Assembly (NCBI GenBank): GCA_020829485.1 | Contig: JAIVFU010000196.1 | Coordinates: 1 to 9,618, forward strand | DNA length: 9,618 bases | Source: Nostoc sp. CHAB 5834 | Lineage (GTDB): Bacteria > Cyanobacteriota > Cyanobacteriia > Cyanobacteriales > Nostocaceae | Direction: 5' to 3' | In this document: positions 5,749 through 9,618 of the stretch, piece after piece | Layout of the letters: the number at the start of each line of letters is the position of its first letter | Position numbering within the stretch: the first letter of the stretch is position 1 | Translations under genes and position numbers: made by a program | Notes under the pieces: model-generated | What the model saw: only the letters and a program-made list of their open reading frames with translations | What the model was told of the DNA's origin: nothing | Database searches by the model: none

Positions 5749-6474
5749 ATGATGGCTAAGTTGTATACAAAAGCAAGGCTACTTAAAAAAATAAAGACTG
5801 TGATTAACTTACTCAAAAAACTAAAAGTGCTTTCTATAAGCGCTTTACTCATGGCATCTTCCACCACGGTTGCATCGGCCGATCCTTACTACGATACTTT
5901 TCGTATATATGTTGCAGGCCCGTATGCTGGTCAAGTTGAATACAAAGATGAATGGTATAAAAACAATCAGTTTCCTAATGAAGCTTGTGGAGTTAGAGTA
6001 CACAACCCAACAGCTTGGTACTGGGCAGCTAATGGAAATGAACCAATGACCCTAGGAGAATTACCCGGAAATGAAATGATAACTGACCAACTAGAATTTA
6101 CAGGTGCATATGAGGGATGTAATAAAGAATTACCTTATGTTTTCACAACCCCAGTTACCCCAAATGGCGATCCACCACTTAATGCAGAAGTATTAATTAT
6201 ACAGGCAGATCCTAGAAATATAGAATGGCTAGATTATAACAATAAACCGATTCCACCTGTCAATGGTGGAATCGGTATCCCCGATCTTGATCTTGCCGAT
6301 CCTTGCAAAGTTAGAGAGTTTTGCGAGCCAGATCCAAATCCTCCATGTTCAGATATCTCTGTTAGCTTGTTCGATTGTGTCCCTTTAGACTTTAATGCTG
6401 GCAATACAAGAACAAATGGAAATAGACCATCAATTAGAGTTGATCTCTCTAACGAACCTTTTAAAAGGCCTTAG
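5749..6474 (+). CDS. Secreted six-cysteine protein of unknown function
   Basis: 241 residues from the first of two adjacent ATGs (5749; 5752 is equally possible); no clear ribosome binding site. The N-terminus is long and very basic (KKIK, LLKKLK) before a hydrophobic core (VLSISALLMA) and a signal-peptidase site at about VASA|DP, residue 44. The mature part is acidic and rich in Pro, Asn and aromatic residues (DEWYKNNQFPNEACGVRVHNPTAWYWAANG). Cysteines at 80, 124, 186, 192, 200 and 210 could make three disulfides; the last four are clustered in CKVREFCEPDPNPPC. There is no lipobox, transmembrane segment or C-terminal anchor, so it is probably periplasmic or released. I recognise no domain. 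It ends 33 bases before the left end of the second IS and lies 95 bases after the small DNA-binding-like gene, so it may have its own promoter. Confidence 0.75.
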   Translation: MMAKLYTKARLLKKIKTVINLLKKLKVLSISALLMASSTTVASADPYYDTFRIYVAGPYAGQVEYKDEWYKNNQFPNEACGVRVHNPTAWYWAANGNEPMTLGELPGNEMITDQLEFTGAYEGCNKELPYVFTTPVTPNGDPPLNAEVLIIQADPRNIEWLDYNNKPIPPVNGGIGIPDLDLADPCKVREFCEPDPNPPCSDISVSLFDCVPLDFNAGNTRTNGNRPSIRVDLSNEPFKRP

Positions 6475-6507
6475 AAGATCAATACTTCTCGGTTAAGGGG
6501 GTAAATG

Positions 6508-6526
6508 ATTGGACTTTGGACAAAAA
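6508..6526 (+). repeat. Terminal inverted repeat of second IS, left
   Basis: ATTGGACTTTGGACAAAAA, identical in inverted orientation to 8258-8276. Confidence 0.9.
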
Positions 6527-6531
6527 GAAGC

Positions 6532-6558
6532 TGGTTCGCGGCTGATACTCGCGAACCA
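6532..6558. repeat. Subterminal hairpin, left end of second IS
   Basis: TGGTTCGCG (6532-6540) pairs perfectly with CGCGAACCA (6550-6558), loop of nine bases. It starts 5 bases after the terminal repeat. A hairpin with the same GTTCGCG/CGCGAAC core lies inside the other end. Confidence 0.8.
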
Positions 6559-6638
6559 AAAAACTACGCATCAGAAATTGCCCCAGTTATTTTTCAAACT
6601 GAGTAAAACAGAGTTAAACGGCTAAAGCCTAAGAAAAT

Positions 6639-8121
6639 TTACGCGGCTTTTTGCTTATCAGGTGTCGATTTTGACTGTTTCTTCACAACGGGATGCTTAG
6701 ACCGTTTTGGTTGAGTTTGACCAGTAACCCGACCAAGTGAATTTCCACGGGGTTTGGGAGAATGTCCGGGTTTTCCAATCTCTGAAATAATTGTTTGAAA
6801 ATCGCGTTGCACTACACTTGGAGTCACAATTTTATCATTGCTTTGCTCTAAATAACGCTCCCAGGGTCTGGGTAAATGGGAAGCTAAGTCCTTTGCAGCC
6901 CATAACTGTACGTAAGATAGCATTACTAATCGTATCCAATTTTCCTCGTGTTCAACATCTGGAGTTTGAAACTCCGTCATCAACAAACGCTGCAAACTGT
7001 TGCGGAACATGTGTTCGAGATCAAACCTTTGTCTGAAACAATGGTTTGCAACAGTAGGTGAGATTTCTTCACGTCGGTCGCCGATGACGATTAACCACAT
7101 GGGTTTCCAGACAGAATTACCAGTATCATCCGTCACCTGAACCCTGAGCAGAGTGAAGGGATGACGGTACATTTTTTGTTCCTTAGTTCCCCTCATCAAC
7201 ATTTGATTCCAAGCGAGTATGGTGATGTTTACTCATACGACCCTTACGAGTTGTCTGTTGAATTTGTGTTGTTTCGCTACTGCCGTGCCAAGTTTCGCCA
7301 TCGCCTAAATCAAACCGCTCACCGTATTTTTTCTGGCAACCAGGTTTTTTCTTTGACTTATCAACAAGTGGAGATTGGTAGAAAATCCGATTACTACGAA
7401 CTCTGGCAATCAGCACCAAGTTTTTGTGTTTGGACTGTTCACAAAGGAATGAACGTTCGCTATAAGCAGTATCTCCCACCAATACGCACAATTTTTCAGA
7501 CCAAGGGAGTGATGTATCGGACATTACAGATTGAATTTGCTGACTTGCAACATCAGTACCACTTTGATCAAGCGATACCCTTTCTCCAGATAAGGGAACT
7601 GCCCAAGCAGCATGACTATCAGTCTCTTTCTCTGGTAAGATTGAAAGTATCGAGTAACAATGACCAATATTAATCGGTTTGTTACCCTTGATAGTATTGG
7701 GCTGGTAAATATACCCACGTTCCGGCAAAGTCCTGGCGTAGGGACGCGGATGTGGTGTTGTATCAGTTGCGAATAAGTAAAAAGGGCGTTGTTGGGGTTG
7801 GTCAATTAACTCAGACACCACCCTAATTAATTTATTTGGTTCTTCTTGTTCTTTTTCTTCAAGTTCTTCAGCTTCATTGTTTTTCTTCTGAATATTTGTA
7901 TTAAATGATTTTTGAATTGCTTTATAAATAGAGTTATAGCTTCTTGGAAACAACGGACTTAAAGATAGCTCCGCAATTGAATTGGCTCCCGTATTACCCG
8001 CAAGCGCATCCAATAAATCCATACAAGCATCGCTACATGATTCAAAACAGTTGTAAATTTTTTGTCTAAAATCCTGAAATCGCGCTATTAATTTATTGTT
8101 ATTAAATTTCGGCATACTCAT
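6639..8121 (-). pseudogene. DDE transposase of second IS, disrupted by frameshift
   Basis: About 493 residues if joined. The first frame (ATG 8121) runs 312 codons to 7183, but only the first 296 (to KGRM, codon 7234-7236) are real coding. The second frame then continues with VNITILAWNQMLMRG and ends at 6639. Skipping one base next to 7233 restores the join, so a one-base insertion is the simplest cause. Candidate catalytic residues are D120 (YLFATDTTPHPRP), D217 (VLVGDTAYSERSF) and E369 of the join (RFDLEHMFR). Other features are a Glu-rich stretch at 83-94 and a Lys-rich tail. The sequence strongly resembles a cyanobacterial transposase family with WAVPLSGERVS and NTIKGNKPINIGH. From memory that family has HMFRFGKQR where this copy has HMFRNSLQR, a further sign of decay. 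Confidence 0.85.
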
Positions 8122-8226
8122 CAGTATTTACCAATCATAGTTTGTAGTTTATATTACTATGCGTTGGGGATCTGGTGGCTATGCTTTTTTTTCTGCTGTT
8201 AACTATAAACAAGATTAATTATTCGT

Positions 8227-8253
8227 TTGTTCGCGTGAGATAAACGCGAACAA
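8227..8253. repeat. Subterminal hairpin, right end of second IS
   Basis: TTGTTCGCGT (8227-8236) pairs with ACGCGAACAA (8244-8253), 10 bp with a 7-base loop, 4 bases inside the terminal repeat. Together with the left-end hairpin it gives the element matching secondary structure at both ends. Confidence 0.8.
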
Positions 8254-8257
8254 TTTA

Positions 8258-8276
8258 TTTTTGTCCAAAGTCCAAT
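8258..8276 (-). repeat. Terminal inverted repeat of second IS, right
   Basis: Reverse complement of the left end at 6508-6526, 19 of 19 identical. Confidence 0.9.
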
Positions 8277-8672
8277 AAGAAGTTATTAAAAAATAACTCT
8301 AAGGTTTTTTCTATCCCTCTAAAACTTGTTCCACATTTAATTAAAAGTTGTATAGTTATCAATACTATATCAACTGTATAGTGATGATTTTTAGCATTCA
8401 ATTCTTTTGGAGCGCCACTTGTTTGTAAATTAGACGCAAGTTCGTCTATTTCATCTTTTTTCCTCTACTATAGCCTCCCCATTCTCTTGAGATATTCCTT
8501 TCTCCGCAGCAATTGCACGATTCTTCCAATACTCTCGTGATGCTGATAAATCTCTTACTTTTATTTCTAAAGCTCTGAGCTTTTTCTGCTTTTCTAAAGC
8601 TTTTTCTTTCCAATTATCTCGACCTGCACGAAACAAACGAGCTAATCTACTGGTTGGACTTTTGAATTCCAT
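8277..8672 (-). pseudogene. N-terminal fragment of a coiled-coil transposase-like gene
   Basis: ATG at 8672 opens MEFKSPTSRLARLFRAGRD, then a basic, heptad-patterned helix (KALEKQKKLRALEIKVRDL) to residue 73, where a TGA follows an A6 run (8456-8461). Reading past the run with one A skipped, the frame stays open to the IS edge: DEIDELASNLQTSGAPKE, then HHYTVDIVLITIQLLIKCG and SFRGIEKTLELF. The two parts together (about 132 residues) look like the start of a cyanobacterial transposase with an N-terminal coiled coil, known to me only from memory. The frameshift is not in phase for -1 slippage on the A-run, so an inserted A, rather than programmed frameshifting, is the likelier cause. The gene then ends abruptly at the second IS. 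Confidence 0.6.
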
Positions 8673-8890
8673 TGACTTTTAACTTCTTTAAAAAAGGCGA
8701 CATGGTTATTGTATGAAAAATATCACTCAAAAACTCTCAAAGTCAACAGCCTACCAATAGCCCACCGCAGATATCGCTCTTTAGTTATGGGAGAAGCTGA
8801 GGCGATCGCCCATCGACTCAACCATTCCAAACGGTTGTTCTAACTTTGACATTTGGAGTTCCTTGGAAGAAACTTTATGTTTTGGACAAA
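8673..8890. other. Spacer without a convincing gene
   Basis: Only short frames, such as an 18-codon plus-strand stretch beginning MGEAEAIAHRLN at 8787 that contains the HIP1 site. It may be old coding DNA but cannot be assigned. No clear promoter or terminator. Confidence 0.4.
8802..8809. repeat. HIP1 octamer GCGATCGC
   Basis: Third exact HIP1 site of the window. Confidence 0.85.
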
Positions 8891-9484
8891 CTATGCTTGC
8901 AAGACAAAATCTGATGCCGTCAGAGTTGGCGCACCAGTTAGAGTCGCAAATAAACCACCAGATGAATTACCCTGCGGGTTGTAAAATAACTGCCCATTCA
9001 CGGGATCATAGACAATTTTCGCCGTGCTAGTCTCCGCTTTATTAGTCACTTCAAAATCACTCAAGTTATTAAAACCTGTTCCCACAGCAGAGGTAATGGC
9101 ACTAAAAGTAGTTTTATCCAGTACAATCTTGTCACCTTGGGAACTGTTGAAGTCAGTAATGGCATCTACACCAATAGCACTTCGGGCAAAAGCAGCATCG
9201 GTGTTGTAAAGGAATCTGTCAGCACCTACACCACCAACGAAAATATCATTGTCTTTGCCACCCACAAGAGTATCATTGCCGAATGCACCGATGAGAATAT
9301 CATCGCCTGACCCGCCCCGCAACAGGTCATTGCCACTTAAGCCATTAATTATGTCGTTACCTCCTTGACCATTAATCACATCATCTGAGTTGTCAAAACC
9401 TGCGATGTTATTGTTTAATTCATTAAGGAAGGTGACGGTGTTTTTGTTGAAAATGCTAGTTTGAGTGGAGTTAGTATCAATCAC
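8891..9484 (-). CDS. RTX-type calcium-binding protein, possibly 5'-truncated
   Basis: 197 residues. Residues 37-90 hold about six glycine/aspartate nonapeptides (GGNDIINGL, SGNDLLRGG, SGDDILIGA, FGNDTLVGG and on), which fold as a calcium-binding beta-roll. DRFLYNT, AITDFNSSQGDKIVL and the closing TASDFVLQA are the usual C-terminal cap of such proteins, which are exported by type I secretion using uncleaved C-terminal signals. The only normal start is GTG at 9484, because TAA at 9506-9508 closes the frame seven codons further upstream, and there is no clear ribosome binding site. RTX proteins are often much longer and the codons just upstream (VTNGFD) read naturally into the protein. It may therefore be the 3' part of a larger gene cut by a stop, or a genuine small member. 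Confidence 0.8.
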   Translation of the reverse strand: MIDTNSTQTSIFNKNTVTFLNELNNNIAGFDNSDDVINGQGGNDIINGLSGNDLLRGGSGDDILIGAFGNDTLVGGKDNDIFVGGVGADRFLYNTDAAFARSAIGVDAITDFNSSQGDKIVLDKTTFSAITSAVGTGFNNLSDFEVTNKAETSTAKIVYDPVNGQLFYNPQGNSSGGLFATLTGAPTLTASDFVLQA

Positions 9485-9525
9485 ATCAAAGCCATTGGTG
9501 ACAAGTTAAGGAAAAGAGGAAATTG

Positions 9526-9618
9526 TCAAGGGTAGTATTTGCAGTAGTCAAAAATCGTGTAAAACTCAGTATAGACAAGTGATTGAGCGATTGTGACTAG
9601 CCATGACTCAGAGCCGAA
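9526..9618 (-). CDS. Partial frame entering from the window edge
   Basis: An open frame of 30 codons from the window edge to a TGA at 9526-9528, rich in Tyr and Phe (SLVYTEFYTIFDY). It could be the end of a gene lying mostly outside the window, or chance. Not recognised. Confidence 0.2.
   Translation of the reverse strand, partial: FGSESWLVTIAQSLVYTEFYTIFDYCKYYP

Larger units (their letters stand above)
6508..8276 (-). mobile_element. Second insertion sequence, 1769 bp, transposase frameshifted
   Basis: Perfect 19 bp terminal inverted repeats: ATTGGACTTTGGACAAAAA at 6508-6526 and its reverse complement at 8258-8276. Just inside each end is a GTTCGCG-based hairpin. The single transposase gene on the minus strand is broken near 7233. 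The right end sits inside another transposase-like gene, but that gene does not continue at the left end. If the repeat begins at TGG, an AT dinucleotide flanks both sides, too short to count as a sure target duplication. Confidence 0.85.

Noticed and set aside
7161..7673. 170-codon plus-strand open frame
   Set aside because: It lies antisense to the well-conserved transposase of the second IS and its translation resembles no protein; a shadow frame.
8451..8461. Programmed -1 frameshift at the A6G run
   Set aside because: The heptamer AAAAAAG is out of phase for the upstream frame; a -1 shift would meet a stop at once. The continuing frame needs +1, better explained by an inserted A.
1..9618. 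CRISPR array, tRNA or rRNA genes
   Set aside because: No regularly spaced direct repeats and no cloverleaf or rRNA-like sequence noticed on either strand.

Overview
The window looks like accessory DNA, possibly plasmid-borne, from a filamentous, Nostoc-like cyanobacterium. The evidence is three HIP1 octamers (GCGATCGC), two exported proteins with PEP-CTERM-type tails, an RTX-type calcium-binding protein, a run of degenerate heptanucleotide repeats of the kind described in heterocystous cyanobacteria, and insertion sequences whose transposases resemble cyanobacterial ones. Species and replicon cannot be decided from the sequence alone.

Layout. Positions 1-690 hold small gene remnants and a hairpin with a T-rich tail. 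Positions 694-1893 (minus) encode a tandem-repeat exported protein (NxxGxxAF type) with a C-terminal anchor. Positions 1894-2272 are non-coding or decayed, with two neat inverted repeats. Positions 2273-2950 (minus) encode a second exported protein with a PEP-CTERM-like tail. Positions 3056-4507 are a complete-looking insertion sequence with near-perfect 15 bp ends and an intact DDE transposase; a hairpin lies directly against the transposase start codon. Its right end cuts a yhcG/DUF1016-type nuclease gene (4508-4933, minus) of which only the middle survives. Positions 4938-5291 (plus) are the frameshifted 3' end of an unrecognised gene that overlaps a small ribbon-helix-helix-like protein (5282-5653). 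That small gene carries a 26 bp perfect palindrome and ends in heptad DNA repeats. Positions 5749-6474 encode a secreted six-cysteine protein that I do not recognise. Positions 6508-8276 are a second insertion sequence with 19 bp perfect ends, matching subterminal hairpins and a frameshifted transposase. It abuts a broken piece of a third transposase-like gene (8277-8672, minus). Positions 8891-9484 (minus) encode the RTX protein.

How it fits together. Much of the window is a graveyard of interrupted genes: two IS ends coincide exactly with gene breakpoints, and in neither case is the missing half on the other side. The genes that look intact are mainly surface or exported proteins (694, 2273, 5749, 8891), the small DNA-binding-like protein at 5282, and the first IS transposase. 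I do not see a convincing new multi-gene system. The most unusual stretches are the palindrome-bearing small gene with its broken upstream partner, the orphan secreted protein beside it, and the paired hairpins inside the second IS.
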